A DNA stretch of 64,000 bases from Bradyrhizobium sp. AZCC 1719 (GTDB lineage Bacteria; Pseudomonadota; Alphaproteobacteria; Rhizobiales; Xanthobacteraceae): positions 3,687,001-3,751,000 of the forward strand of contig NZ_JAZHRU010000001.1 in the NCBI RefSeq assembly GCF_036924525.1. Reading direction: 5' to 3'. The notes beneath the pieces were generated by a model that made no database searches, had not been told where the DNA came from, and saw only the letters and a program-made list of their open reading frames with translations. Below are positions 1 to 8,534 of this stretch, piece by piece; the stretch's first letter is position 1, and the number at the start of each line of letters is the position of its first letter. The translations under genes were made by a program, and so were the position numbers.

Positions 1-381
1 GATCTCAAGGCGCGTCAAATCCATGCGAAGTCTCCGAACACGATATTGATGGCAGACCGTTCACGCGTCCGCCTTAAGGCGATGTTACGATGGAAGGCCA
101 ACGCGAGTCATTTTCAAATCAACGCGCAGGGCGGAAAATCCTTCCAGAAAACAACGTGCTTACTGGCCGATCAGTCTTGCGCATTTTGTCCTGTCGGAAG
201 GCAAATCACGGCTCGCCTCGATAGAGACAGGGACTGGAAAGCAGCCCGGGATTGTCCGGAAATGGGGCGTCTGGGTTCGTTGAATCCCCCTAAAAATAGG
301 CTCCGGACGGCTTCCAATGCCAAAAACCCCGGAAAAATTGGACGAATCACTGCAACTCGACTAGCGAGATAGTTGTGCAGA
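1..381. other. Leading stretch with no supported gene
   Basis: I see no convincing gene here. A 108-codon open frame on the plus strand (46-372) has an amino-acid composition unlike a folded protein, no Shine-Dalgarno sequence and no recognisable motif. The stretch probably holds the promoter of the downstream HU gene and perhaps the end of a gene outside the window, but I could not fix -35/-10 boxes with confidence. Confidence 0.4.
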
Positions 382-418
382 ATGTCGGAAACCCTGTTTT
401 TTAGGCGGTTTCCGACAT
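382..418. promoter_or_regulatory. Perfect 12-bp inverted repeat upstream of the HU gene
   Basis: The arms ATGTCGGAAACC (382-393) and GGTTTCCGACAT (407-418) are exact reverse complements around a 13-nt T-rich loop. The element ends 33 bp before the HU start codon. No T-run follows the right arm, so it is not an obvious intrinsic terminator. It could be an operator, a 5' UTR hairpin or an autoregulatory site. Its function is inferred from position only. Confidence 0.6.
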
Positions 419-451
419 ATCGTCGCCTGTGCCAGAATCAATGGAGCAACC

Positions 452-751
452 ATGGCCACCCAAATGTCTAAGTCGCAGCTCATCGAGAAGATCGCGACCA
501 CCACCGAACTGTCGAAGAAAGAGGTCAAGAACGTGATGGACACGCTCGTTGACGTCGGTCACAAGGAGCTCAAGAAGAACGGGCTGTTCCTCGTTCCTGG
601 CTTCGCGAAGTTCGTCGTGGTCAAGAAGCCGGCGACCAAGGCTCGGAAGGGCACCAACCCCTTCACGGGCGAGGAAATGATGTTCAAGGCCAAGCCGGCC
701 CGCAAGATCGTCCGGGCCCGCCCGGTCAAGGCCGCCAAGGACGCGGTTTAA
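452..751 (+). CDS. HU family DNA-binding protein
   Basis: This 99-residue protein is a histone-like HU/IHF-family architectural DNA-binding protein that would bend and compact nucleoid DNA. The N-terminal part (TKSQLIEKIA-like helix, about 5-50) resembles the HU dimerisation domain. The beta-arm region keeps a TNPFTGEE element, a variant of the usual RNPxTGE signature, followed by a basic tail rich in Lys/Arg/Ala (about 72-99). The ATG at 452 is preceded by GGAGC at a normal distance. It is monocistronic, flanked by an inverted repeat upstream and a palindromic repeat downstream. The basic tail is slightly longer than in classic 90-residue HU, so it may be an HU paralogue rather than the housekeeping copy. 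Confidence 0.9.
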   Translation: MATQMSKSQLIEKIATTTELSKKEVKNVMDTLVDVGHKELKKNGLFLVPGFAKFVVVKKPATKARKGTNPFTGEEMMFKAKPARKIVRARPVKAAKDAV

Positions 752-758
752 TCTTGAA

Positions 759-905
759 TCTCCCTCGCCCCGCTCTTGCGGGGAGAGGGTTGGGGTGAGG
801 GGCTGCCTCCGCGACCTCTCTAGTAGAGGTGCTCGCGGAGAGTCCCCCTCACCCGAAATTCAAGCTGCGCTTGAATTTCGACCTCTCCCCGCAGGCGGGG
901 CGAGG
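759..905. repeat. Composite palindromic intergenic repeat
   Basis: The outer arms read CTCGCCCCGC...GCGGGGAGAGG and CCTCTCCCCGC...GCGGGGCGAGG. Inside are two smaller hairpins, one around CTAGTAG and one built from CGAAATTCAAG / CTTGAATTTCG. A related element occurs at 44288-44409. It sits directly after the HU stop codon and may act as a transcript-end structure. Confidence 0.8.
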
Positions 906-934
906 TGACCTGAGTGTGCTGCACCAAATGCCCC

Positions 935-1140
935 TCACACCACCGGCGAGCGCCCACCGTCGACATTGATCGCCATGCCCGGTGATGAGCGATCCCTGAT
1001 CGGAAGCGGAAGCAGGCGAGGTTGGCAAATTCCTCCGCCGTGCCGATGCGCCCCAGCGGCGTGCCCTTCGAGGTCCGCTGCGCGGTGGGGTCACGTGCCG
1101 CTCGCGGCCGATGACGCGCCCGTGAACGCCTGAAATACCA
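935..1140 (-). pseudogene. Remnant of a short-chain dehydrogenase/reductase 3' end
   Basis: On the minus strand, one frame reads KGTPLGRIGTAEEFANLAC, the region just before the last strand of a classical SDR. After a frame change, GMAINVDGGRSPVV and a stop codon appear at 935-937, which is the canonical SDR C-terminus. The two pieces lie in different frames and no upstream catalytic YxxxK or Rossmann segment can be followed, so only a decayed C-terminal third remains. The 5' limit given is approximate. Confidence 0.75.
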
Positions 1141-1286
1141 TCCGTTACCGGAACCGCTTTGGACAAGGATTTTCTCTCTCCTGCGCCGCTGGGAACGGCA
1201 TCGTTGCTATTTTCAAAATCGTCTTGTGAGGCCCGGCGGTCACTCCGACATCAAACGGAACAAACAATGGAGTCCGGGAGACCACC

Positions 1287-2132
1287 ATGGGCCTGCAGCA
1301 AGCAAAACTCGAATCGCTTCCCTTCGTCACTGCCGAGCTGAACTATCTCGCGCCGACGCCGGGAAAGCCCCGCACCTACGCTTTCGATCCGCCGCCGGGC
1401 GAACCCAAATCCACCGCGCTGCCCGAACCGCACAGCGTCCCGATCTTCGACGCGCGCCTGATCGCCGCCAACCTCTCTTTGGACCGCGAAGGTTTTGCGC
1501 TGGTCCGCCATCCCACCATCGTCAGGAATTTCTACGACGACAAGGAAGTGAGGAACGTCTACTACCCCGCCGTGGAAGCCTTCCTGAAGGCGACGCTCAA
1601 GGCCGACCGCGTCTTCATCTTCGACCACACCGTACGCAAGCGCGTGGAGGGCGCCGCCGATATCAGGGGCGCTGGCCCACGCCAGCCGGCCACACGCGTT
1701 CATGTCGACCAGACCGATAAATCAGGCGCCAACCGCGTGCGCGAACATCTGTCGGATGAGGCCGACGAGCTTCTGAAGGGACGCGTGCAGGTCATCAATG
1801 TCTGGCGGCCGATCCGCGGACCTGTGCTGGATGCGCCGCTGGCGATGTGCGACGGCCAGACGGTCGAGGCGAGCGATCTCGTCGCTTCCGACCTGATCTA
1901 TCCGAACCGCAGCGGTGAAACCTATTCGGTAAAATACAATCCGAACCATCGCTGGTACTACATTCCGGAAATGCGGACCGACGAGGCGCTGCTGTTGAAG
2001 TGCTACGATTCCGCGACCGACGGCCGCACACGGTTCGGGCCGCATACCGCCTTCATCGATCCGACCACGCCGGCCGATGCGCCGCCGCGCGAGAGCATCG
2101 AACTGCGAACGCTGGTGTTCCACAGGAACTGA
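1287..2132 (+). CDS. CmcJ/NvfI-like (asaB-type) hydroxylase/methylase family protein
   Basis: The 281-residue protein belongs to the family that contains cephamycin CmcJ, fungal NvfI and asaB-like hydroxylases, often treated as putative iron/2-oxoglutarate-type oxygenases. Features visible: an N-terminal DYHP-like segment, RVHVDQT around residue 138, NVWRPIRGPV around 172, and a C-terminal HTAFIDP...RESIELRTLVF block, all characteristic of the family. The substrate cannot be read from sequence. The start at 1287 is supported by GGGAG about 9 bp upstream. The next gene, an MFS carrier, starts 79 bp downstream on the same strand, so the pair may handle one small molecule. Confidence 0.75.
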   Translation: MGLQQAKLESLPFVTAELNYLAPTPGKPRTYAFDPPPGEPKSTALPEPHSVPIFDARLIAANLSLDREGFALVRHPTIVRNFYDDKEVRNVYYPAVEAFLKATLKADRVFIFDHTVRKRVEGAADIRGAGPRQPATRVHVDQTDKSGANRVREHLSDEADELLKGRVQVINVWRPIRGPVLDAPLAMCDGQTVEASDLVASDLIYPNRSGETYSVKYNPNHRWYYIPEMRTDEALLLKCYDSATDGRTRFGPHTAFIDPTTPADAPPRESIELRTLVFHRN

Positions 2133-2177
2133 TCGCTGCGAGCGGGCGGATTCGCGTTCTCAACATATTGGTGCTAC

Positions 2178-2204
2178 CTCGCCCCGAAACGGTTTTGGGG
2201 CGAG
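2178..2204 (+). promoter_or_regulatory. Hairpin overlapping the ribosome-binding region of the MFS gene
   Basis: CTCGCCCC (2178-2185) pairs perfectly with GGGGCGAG (2197-2204). AAAC/GTTT pair inside with one G-T wobble between the two stems. The right arm is the only G-rich sequence just upstream of the ATG at 2212, so the structure could sequester the Shine-Dalgarno sequence. It could instead be a transcript-end hairpin for the upstream oxygenase gene. Confidence 0.5.
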
Positions 2205-2211
2205 ACGGCTC

Positions 2212-3444
2212 ATGGACGACGGCAAGGCCGGTGCGGATGTCAATTTCCGCGCCCTGATTTTTGCGCTGCTGGCGCTGGCCTGCGGTCACATGCTGTCGAC
2301 GCTGCTGCGAACCATTCCGGCCATCAGCCTCGACGTGATGGCGGCCGATTTCAAAACGCCCTCGCAGACGCTGGCGAGCCTGACCTCGATCTATCATTTC
2401 GCCTTTGCCGCTTCGCAGATTCCGGTCGGCGCAGCGATGGATCGCTTTGGCGTGCGGCCGGTGTCGCTCAGTCTGCTGGCGGGAACCGTCGTCGGCGCGC
2501 TGGCGTCGGGTCTGGCCACCGGGCCGGAGGGCTTTCTGTTCGGCCAATTCCTGCTCGGGGTCGCCACCTCGGGCATGCTGATGTGCCCGATGACGCTGGC
2601 GGCGAAACAGATGTCGGCGGCGCGCTTCGGCCTGTGGTCCGGCATCATTCTATCGATCGGCAATATCGGCATGCTGCTGTCGTCGAGCCCGCTGGCCTTC
2701 GTCGTCGAACAGTGGGGGTGGCGGGCCGGATTCTGGATCTCCGCTGGCTTCGGCGCCGCCGTGGCGCTTGCGGTGTTCGCGCTGGTGCCGAGGCAACCGG
2801 CCGCGCATGCCGACGACTCCTCGCCATTATCGCAAATGGCCGAGGTGCTGCGCATCGGCCTGTCGCGACCGCTGCGCGGCCTGATTGCGCTGGCGCTGGT
2901 GTCACTCGCGGCCTCGCTGGTGTTGCGCGGGCTATGGGGCGGGCCGTGGCTGATGGAAGTCAAGGCGCTCGGCCGCATCGAGGCCGGCAACGCGCTCGGC
3001 CTGTTCACGCTGGCGTTGATCGCAGGGCCGCTGCTGATGGGGATTGTCGATCGCACCATCGGCCATCGCCGCGAAGTTCTGGCCGCCACGCATTCCTTTG
3101 CCGCACTGCTGCTCGCCCTCATGGCGGCCGGAGCGCCGCATTATCCGCTTTCCGAGCTGTTAGGCGTAAACGCCGTGCCGGCGCAGGTCGACGCCGGGCT
3201 ATTTGTCCTGACCGGCATCGCCATATCGACGCAGCCGCTGCTATTCGGCATGACGCAGCAAATGGCGGGCGCGCAGAATGCCGGCAAGGCGCTGTCGGCC
3301 GTCAATCTCGCGTTCTTCCTGGGCGCCGCCTTGATGCAATCGACGACCGGCGTGGTGGCGACGATCTTCGGCCTTCCTGCAGTGCTGCTATTCATGGCTG
3401 CGGCCTTGATCGTGGGGACGGTGGTGTTCTTGATGTATACGTAG
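2212..3444 (+). CDS. Major facilitator superfamily transporter
   Basis: A 410-residue integral membrane carrier with about twelve hydrophobic segments. A motif-A-like loop follows helix 2 (AAMDRFGVRPVSL, about 68-80), typical of MFS antiporters and symporters. The ATG at 2212 was chosen because it begins the first amphipathic/hydrophobic stretch; the frame stays open further upstream into the preceding gene, but that extension is not hydrophobic and lacks a ribosome-binding site. The substrate is unknown. The gene follows the CmcJ-like oxygenase on the same strand, with a hairpin between them. Confidence 0.88.
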   Translation: MDDGKAGADVNFRALIFALLALACGHMLSTLLRTIPAISLDVMAADFKTPSQTLASLTSIYHFAFAASQIPVGAAMDRFGVRPVSLSLLAGTVVGALASGLATGPEGFLFGQFLLGVATSGMLMCPMTLAAKQMSAARFGLWSGIILSIGNIGMLLSSSPLAFVVEQWGWRAGFWISAGFGAAVALAVFALVPRQPAAHADDSSPLSQMAEVLRIGLSRPLRGLIALALVSLAASLVLRGLWGGPWLMEVKALGRIEAGNALGLFTLALIAGPLLMGIVDRTIGHRREVLAATHSFAALLLALMAAGAPHYPLSELLGVNAVPAQVDAGLFVLTGIAISTQPLLFGMTQQMAGAQNAGKALSAVNLAFFLGAALMQSTTGVVATIFGLPAVLLFMAAALIVGTVVFLMYT

Positions 3445-3445
3445 G

Positions 3446-3529
3446 ATGGATGGAGCGGAAGCGATACCCATCAATGCCAGCCTCCCGTGTTGTGATGGGT
3501 TTCGCAAGGGCTCAACCCATCCTACACTC
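3446..3529. repeat. GGATGGGTT-type intergenic repeat
   Basis: The region holds inverted copies around TAGGATGG... and ...AACCCATCCTAC with GATGGGTTTCGCAAGGGCTC between them. This resembles a palindromic repeat common between Bradyrhizobium genes. No gene is seen. Confidence 0.6.
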
Positions 3530-3560
3530 CGGCGCAGATGCCAGATAATAACGGGTAACC

Positions 3561-5228
3561 ATGTCCGCCAGGATCGATCCCATCACGCGCTCCGTCGTCC
3601 AGCACCGGCTCAGCTCGATCGTGAAAGAGATGGGCGAGGCGATGCTTCGCACCTCCTATTCGCAGATCCTCAATTCCAGCCGCGATTTTTCGCTCGCGAT
3701 CTGCGACACGCGCGGACGCCTGATTGCGCAGGCCGATCACTTGCCGGTTCATGTCGGCGCGCTGCCATGGGCGACGCTCGCGGTCGAAGAGCGCTTCAAG
3801 GACGTCAAACCGGGTGACGTGATCCTGCTCAACGATCCCTATTATGGTGGCAGCCATTTGCCTGATTTGACCGCCTTCGTGCCGGTGTTTGATGGCGAGC
3901 GGCGGCTGCTCTGGACCATCGTGCGCGCACACCAGAGCGATATCGGCGGCGCCACCCACGGCGCCTATAACCCTGCCGCCACCGAGATCTATCAGGAAGG
4001 GTTGCGTGTCCCACCGATCAAGCTCTACGAGGCAGGCAAGCTCCGCGACGATCTGCTCGACCTGTTGGCGCTGAACATTCGCAACCCAAGAGAATTCCGC
4101 GGCGACCTCGCGGCCATGCTCGGCGCGGCGCATCTTGGCGAGCGACGGTTGTCGCGACTGTTCGCCGAGTTCGGCGCGCCGGTGGTCGAAGCCGCGGTGG
4201 AAGCGATTCTTGACGCGACGGAACAGCAGACCCGCGCGGTGGTCTCGACCTGGAAGGACGGCGTGTTTTACGGCGAGGCGTTTCTCGACGACGACGGCCA
4301 CGGCCGTACCGATATCCGCATCGCGGCGAAGGTCACCAAGAAGGGCAGCGACGTCGAAGTCGATCTCTCCGACTCCGATCCGCAATCGACCAGTTTTGTG
4401 AATTCCTCGCATGCCAACATGCAGGCCGCGGTGGCGATGGCCTTTGCCTATCTGATCGATGCGGAGATTCCGAAGAACACCGGCGCGCTGCGGCCGCTGA
4501 AGGTGATCGCCAAGCAGGGCACGGTGGTGTGGGCCGATCCGGGCCGGCCGGTGACGTTGTGCACCAGCCATCCCTCCAATGAAATCGTGGAAGCGATCGT
4601 GAAGGCATTGTCGGCGTCCTGCCCGGAGCGCGCGATGGCGGGCTGGAGCCGACGCTTTCGCATCGCGATCCAGGGCGAGGACCCGCGCACCGGAAAGAAT
4701 TTCATCTGGCACCTGTTCCAGGCGCGGCCCGGCGGCGGCGCGTCGTCGGGCGGCGACGGTTGGTCGTCGATCGGCGAGTGGCACTCGGTCGGCGGGCTGA
4801 AGTTCGGCAGCCTGGAGGTGGCCGAAGTGCGCTTTCCCCTGCATTTTCGCACGCATGAATTCCGCCCCGGCTCCGGCGGCGACGGCCAGCATCGCGGCGG
4901 CCTCGGCGTGTCGCTCGATCTGGTGCTGGAGACGGAAAAGCCCGCGAAGGGCAATACCGCGGGCGACGGTGCGCGCCACGGTCCGTGTGGCATGCTCGGC
5001 GGTGAGGACGGCAAGCCGCACCATTATCGTCTACTCTCCGAGGGGCGCGAGCCGCGCGTGCTGCGCACCAAGGAGGTCGGTATCGAACTGCGCCCCGGCG
5101 ATTGCCTGGAGATCCGCTCTTCCGGCGGCGGCGGGTGGGGGCCGCCTGCGAAGCGAACGGCGGAGGCACGTCGGCGCGACCGCGAGCAGGGCCTGACCGA
5201 AGTCGCGACGGAGCAGGCGTCCTCATGA
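3561..5228 (+). CDS. hyuB: Hydantoinase/5-oxoprolinase B-type subunit
   Basis: The 555-residue protein matches the HyuB / 5-oxoprolinase C-terminal family: ATP-dependent opening of cyclic amides such as N-methylhydantoin or 5-oxoproline, acting with a HyuA subunit in the cytoplasm. The N-terminus has the typical DPITRSVVQHRLSSIVKEMG start, then LLNDPYYGGSHLPDLTAFVP near residue 90 and a glycine-rich C-terminal GSGGDGQHRGG near 437. Length is normal for the family. The stop overlaps the ATG of the A-subunit gene by 4 bp (ATGA), so the two were translationally coupled. The A subunit is frameshifted, so whether the pair still works is doubtful. The exact substrate (hydantoin, oxoproline or acetone-type) cannot be assigned. 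Confidence 0.88.
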   Translation: MSARIDPITRSVVQHRLSSIVKEMGEAMLRTSYSQILNSSRDFSLAICDTRGRLIAQADHLPVHVGALPWATLAVEERFKDVKPGDVILLNDPYYGGSHLPDLTAFVPVFDGERRLLWTIVRAHQSDIGGATHGAYNPAATEIYQEGLRVPPIKLYEAGKLRDDLLDLLALNIRNPREFRGDLAAMLGAAHLGERRLSRLFAEFGAPVVEAAVEAILDATEQQTRAVVSTWKDGVFYGEAFLDDDGHGRTDIRIAAKVTKKGSDVEVDLSDSDPQSTSFVNSSHANMQAAVAMAFAYLIDAEIPKNTGALRPLKVIAKQGTVVWADPGRPVTLCTSHPSNEIVEAIVKALSASCPERAMAGWSRRFRIAIQGEDPRTGKNFIWHLFQARPGGGASSGGDGWSSIGEWHSVGGLKFGSLEVAEVRFPLHFRTHEFRPGSGGDGQHRGGLGVSLDLVLETEKPAKGNTAGDGARHGPCGMLGGEDGKPHHYRLLSEGREPRVLRTKEVGIELRPGDCLEIRSSGGGGWGPPAKRTAEARRRDREQGLTEVATEQASS

Positions 5229-7268
5229 TGTTCAGGATAGGCGTTGATGTCGGCGGGACCTACACCGATCTCGTGGCGACCGATGAGACCGGCCGCACCG
5301 TGTTTGCAAAATCGCCATCGACCCCGGCGGATCAGTCGCTCGGCGTGATGGCGGGGCTGGAAGAATTGGCGCGGCGGCTGAACGTCACGCGCGCGGACAT
5401 GCTCGCGGCGACCGATCGCCTCGTGCATGGCACGACGGTTGCGACCAATGCCCTGCTGGAGCGCAAGGGCGCAAAAGTCGCGCTGATCACCACTAGAGGC
5501 CATCGCGACGTCATCGAGATGCGCGAAGGCCTGAAAACCCGACCGCTACGATCTACGCTCGCCGCCGCCGGCGCCGCTGGTGCCGCGCGATTTGCGTTTC
5601 GGTGTCAAGGAGCGGCTCAAGGCCGACGGCAGTGTCCTCATTCCGCTCGACCCAAAGTCGCTCGACGATGCGATTGCCGGCATCAGGCAGTCGGGCGCGA
5701 GCTCGGTCGCGGTGTGCTTTCTGCATTCCTATCTCAACCCAGTTCACGAACTCGCCGCCGTCGAGCGCTTGAGGCAGGGGCTGCCAGATGTCAGCATCTC
5801 GCGCTCCAGCGACGTGCTGCCACAGATCAAGGAATATGAACGCGTCTCGACCACGATCGTGAACGCCTATGTCGAGCCGATCGTGCGTCGCTATCTCGCT
5901 AATCTCGAAACGCGGCTCACGGAGGCCGGCTTCAAGGGCAGTCTCTTCGTAGTGCTCTCGCATGGCGGCATGTCGCCGGTCGAGGAAGCTTCGCGCCTTG
6001 CCGCGGGCACGGTGCTGTCAGGTCCCGCGGGCGGCATGTCGGGCGGGCGGCGTTGTTCTGACTTGGTCGGCGTTCCCGATCTGGTGCCGTTCGACATGGG
6101 CGGCACCTCCACCGATATCTCGCTGATTTCCGGGGGGCAGGTCTCGCTCTCCGCCGACGGCATGCTGGCCGGCCAGCGCATCGCGCTGCGCAGCCTCGAT
6201 ATCGCGAGCATCGCCGCGGGCGGCGGCTCGATCGCCAGCGTCGATGCCAGCCGCACGCTGCGGGTAGGGCCGGAAAGCGCGGGCTCGGTACCTGGCCCGG
6301 CTTGTTACGGCAATGGCGGCGAGGCCGCCACTGTGACCGACGCCAATGTCGTGCTCGGCTATCTCGATGCCGCCGCCTTCATGGGCGGCAAGCGTCCGCT
6401 CGATCGCGCGGCGTCGGAGGCGGCTGTCGACCGCGTCGCGGCAGCGATGGAGCTGTCGCGCGTCGAGGCCGCCGCCGGCATCTACCGCATGATCAACCTG
6501 AACATGGCCGACGGCATCCGCCTGATGACGCTGCGCCGCGGCGTCGATCCGCGAAAGTTTGCGCTGTTGAGTTTCGGCGGCGCGGCGGGCCTGCACGCGG
6601 CGGAGGTCGCTCGCGAGCTCGAGATCAACCGCATCATCGTGCCGACGGTGGCGTCTGTGTTGTCGGCCTGGGGCATGCTGACCAGCGACCTCCGCTACGA
6701 AGTCAGCCGCACGCACTATGGCGCCGGCCGCATTTCGGCCGATGAAGTGCGGGCGTTGTTTGCTGGCCTGGAGCAGCAGGCTGCCGGCCGGCTGCGCTCG
6801 TGGTTCAACGGCCCGATTGCAATCGAGCGCTCCGCCGAAATGCGCTACGGCGAACAGATTTTTGAAATCGACGTCTCGCTCGACGGCCTCGACTGGAACG
6901 CCGCCGATCTCGTCGAGCAGATCGAGGACCGCTTTCACGTCAGGCACGAGGAATTGTACACCTACGCCTCGCGCGGCCAGGAAGTCGTGTTCGTCAACGC
7001 CCGCGTCGCGGCAGTCGGCGAAGTCGCGCGACTTGATTCCGATACAAAGCCCGGGTCGTCATCCACCGCCTGCGCACCGCGCAGCCAGCGGCAGGCCTTC
7101 TTCGGCGGCTGGCGCGACGTCCCGGTCTACGCGCTCGACGACCTGCAGCCCGGCCACACTTTGGCCGGGCCTGCCATCATCGAGGCCGAGACTACGACCG
7201 TTGTGGTCGATACCGGCGACCGCGTTACGGTCAATCCGTTGGGCTGGCTCGATGTTTTGTTGCGCTGA
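5225..7268 (+). pseudogene. hyuA: Hydantoinase/5-oxoprolinase A-type subunit with a single-base frameshift
   Basis: Two frames together encode a normal-length HyuA of about 680 residues. The first starts at ATG 5225 with the ATP-binding element GVDVGGTYTDLVATD and continues through HGTTVATNALLERKG to REGLK. At 5534-5537 a run of four A replaces an expected three, and the continuation PDRYDLRSPPPAPLVPRDLRF lies in the +1 frame. That frame then runs intact to 7268 and carries DMGGTSTDISL (second ATPase motif) and GGGSIASVD. Every family landmark is present, so the lesion is either very recent or a sequencing error. As written, translation would end in an unrelated frame at 5839. Confidence 0.85.
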
Positions 7269-7281
7269 TGCGATGGGCGTG

Positions 7282-7366
7282 TAGGGTGGGCAAAGCAAGG
7301 CGTGCCCACCATTTCATCCTTGGGGGCCGGTGGTGGGCACGGCGCTAAGCGCCTTTGCCCACCCTA
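7282..7366. repeat. GTAGGGTGGGCAAAG inverted repeat
   Basis: GTAGGGTGGGCAAAG at the left is answered by CTTTGCCCACCCTAC at the right, with a central GGTGGGCAC / GTGCCCACC pair. The same family occurs at 10469-10562 and, as a single unit, at 22797-22834. Confidence 0.85.
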
Positions 7367-7392
7367 CAAGCGCTGCTGAATCGGAAAATGAG

Positions 7393-7773
7393 ATGCGGCG
7401 CTTTAAGCAAGGATTTTTCCGGATATTGTTTTGGATTGTCGGGGTGGTGTTGGCCGTTACGCTCGCTCTAGTGGCACAAGAGATCGTGACTTTTTCAACA
7501 AGTACCGAGGTGAGCGCGCGGGATCAAGCCAGGCAAGAATTCTTGAGAGAATGTGCGCGAAGTAACCTGAATCCAAATGAATTCACGGGACCAACGCCAA
7601 TAAAATCACCAAAGAGAACGTATGGATTTGTTTGGGTAAGCCAATCGAACGGCGACCAGATCGCGACTATGGTTGTCTATTTCCCTTTCAGAGTCGAATC
7701 ATGGCTGATCCGTGCTAGGGACGGCGGAGGAAAATTCCAGCCTTATTGCGATGAGAAGACTGCCTGTCCGTGA
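7393..7773 (+). CDS. Hypothetical membrane-anchored protein
   Basis: A 126-residue protein of unknown function. The start at 7393 gives MRRFKQGFFRILFWIVG, a basic N-terminus followed by one hydrophobic segment (about residues 10-30), so an N-terminal membrane anchor with a soluble C-terminal domain is likely. The remaining part has no motif I recognise and contains two cysteines near residues 53 and 120. Base composition is visibly less GC-rich than the flanking genes, and it lies between intergenic repeats, which fits a recently acquired or fast-evolving gene. Confidence 0.5.
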   Translation: MRRFKQGFFRILFWIVGVVLAVTLALVAQEIVTFSTSTEVSARDQARQEFLRECARSNLNPNEFTGPTPIKSPKRTYGFVWVSQSNGDQIATMVVYFPFRVESWLIRARDGGGKFQPYCDEKTACP

Positions 7774-7790
7774 CACTTCAAGCGAGAGTA

Positions 7791-7861
7791 ACCCGGATGA
7801 GCGAAGCGCCATCCGTTTTTGGACGGCTCCCGCATATCGCCGCGCTCATGCGGGCTACGGG
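7791..7861. repeat. CCCGGATGAGCG / CATGCGGGCTAC-type repeat
   Basis: An intergenic palindromic unit beginning ACCCGGATGAGCGAAGCG and ending CTCATGCGGGCTACGG. A related copy is at 8535-8603. Confidence 0.7.
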
Positions 7862-7878
7862 CTGACGGAGGAGTGAGC

Positions 7879-8475
7879 ATGGAAGAAGGATGGCGTCTCC
7901 AGGTAGCAGAGCTAAGACTGGCAAAGCGGAATGAGGAGGCGCGCGTTCTGATACGCCAAGCCATCGCGGAAGGCGATATGTCGGCCCGGGTCATGCTTGC
8001 GAAAATGGGAGACGAGGCTGGCCTGTCGCGATCGGAAGTTGACGCGTTGATTGTCGATATCGAGTCCAGCATGGACCCGCAGGATATTGAAACGCATCTG
8101 CAGCTGAGAGGTGCGTACGATATCGGCCTGGGAGACTTTCCTTACGATGAGAAGGCCCGCCGACGTTTCAATCATCATCTCAGAGCGGTCGAACTCGGCG
8201 CTGGCCCCATACATACGCTAGCTCTCGCGCGCATCTATGTGATGGGAGCGCTCGAAGTAGAGCCGAACCTTAAGGAAGCGGTCCGTTGGTACAAGCATGC
8301 GATCGAGCAAGGCTGCGTCGATGCGGTGCATGAACTGCAGAGGTTGTACAAGCATATAGCGAAACTGGAAAGGAAGTCACGCAAGGACGTCGTGACCCGC
8401 CTTGGCAGTCTGCAATCTCAGTCGTCATCGCCCGCGAAGGCGGGCGATCCAGTACGCCGAGACGCCAGCGATTGA
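7879..8475 (+). CDS. Sel1-like repeat protein
   Basis: A 198-residue soluble protein, all helical in appearance, with Sel1/TPR-like repeats in the central and C-terminal part (ALARIYVMGALEV...EAVRWYKHAIEQGCVDAVHEL, about 112-152). Such repeats mediate protein-protein contacts; no enzymatic motif is seen. The ATG at 7879 is preceded by GGAGGAGTG, a good ribosome-binding site. The last 20 or so residues (SSSPAKAGDPVRRDASD) are encoded by an intergenic repeat sequence, so the original stop codon has probably been lost and the reading frame extended. The partner is unknown. Confidence 0.7.
   Translation: MEEGWRLQVAELRLAKRNEEARVLIRQAIAEGDMSARVMLAKMGDEAGLSRSEVDALIVDIESSMDPQDIETHLQLRGAYDIGLGDFPYDEKARRRFNHHLRAVELGAGPIHTLALARIYVMGALEVEPNLKEAVRWYKHAIEQGCVDAVHELQRLYKHIAKLERKSRKDVVTRLGSLQSQSSSPAKAGDPVRRDASD
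8421..8460. repeat. TCATCGCCCGCGAAGGCGGGCGATCC palindrome inside a coding tail
   Basis: TCGCCCGC / GCGGGCGA form a short perfect hairpin of a type usually found between genes in this group of organisms. Here it lies inside the 3' end of the Sel1-like gene. Confidence 0.6.
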
Positions 8476-8534
8476 GCTGATAGCCGTGTACGGTGCGCGA
8501 AGCGTGCCCACCATTCATCGTTGCGAGCCTGACA

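Noticed and set aside
46..372. 108-codon open frame upstream of HU
   Set aside because: No ribosome-binding site, no family resemblance, and composition typical of non-coding sequence.
759..905. Palindromic repeats as CRISPR array or insertion sequence ends
   Set aside because: Units are single or paired inverted copies, not regularly spaced direct repeats with spacers. No transposase or cas gene is nearby, and the same families recur between many genes.
3522..5024. 500-codon minus-strand frame opposite hyuB
   Set aside because: It mirrors the codon-biased hyuB gene, which has clear family motifs; the antisense product has none.
5225..5839. HyuA frameshift as programmed +1 recoding
   Set aside because: No slippery site with a stop or rare codon in the pause position, and no stimulatory structure was noticed. 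A simple A insertion explains it.
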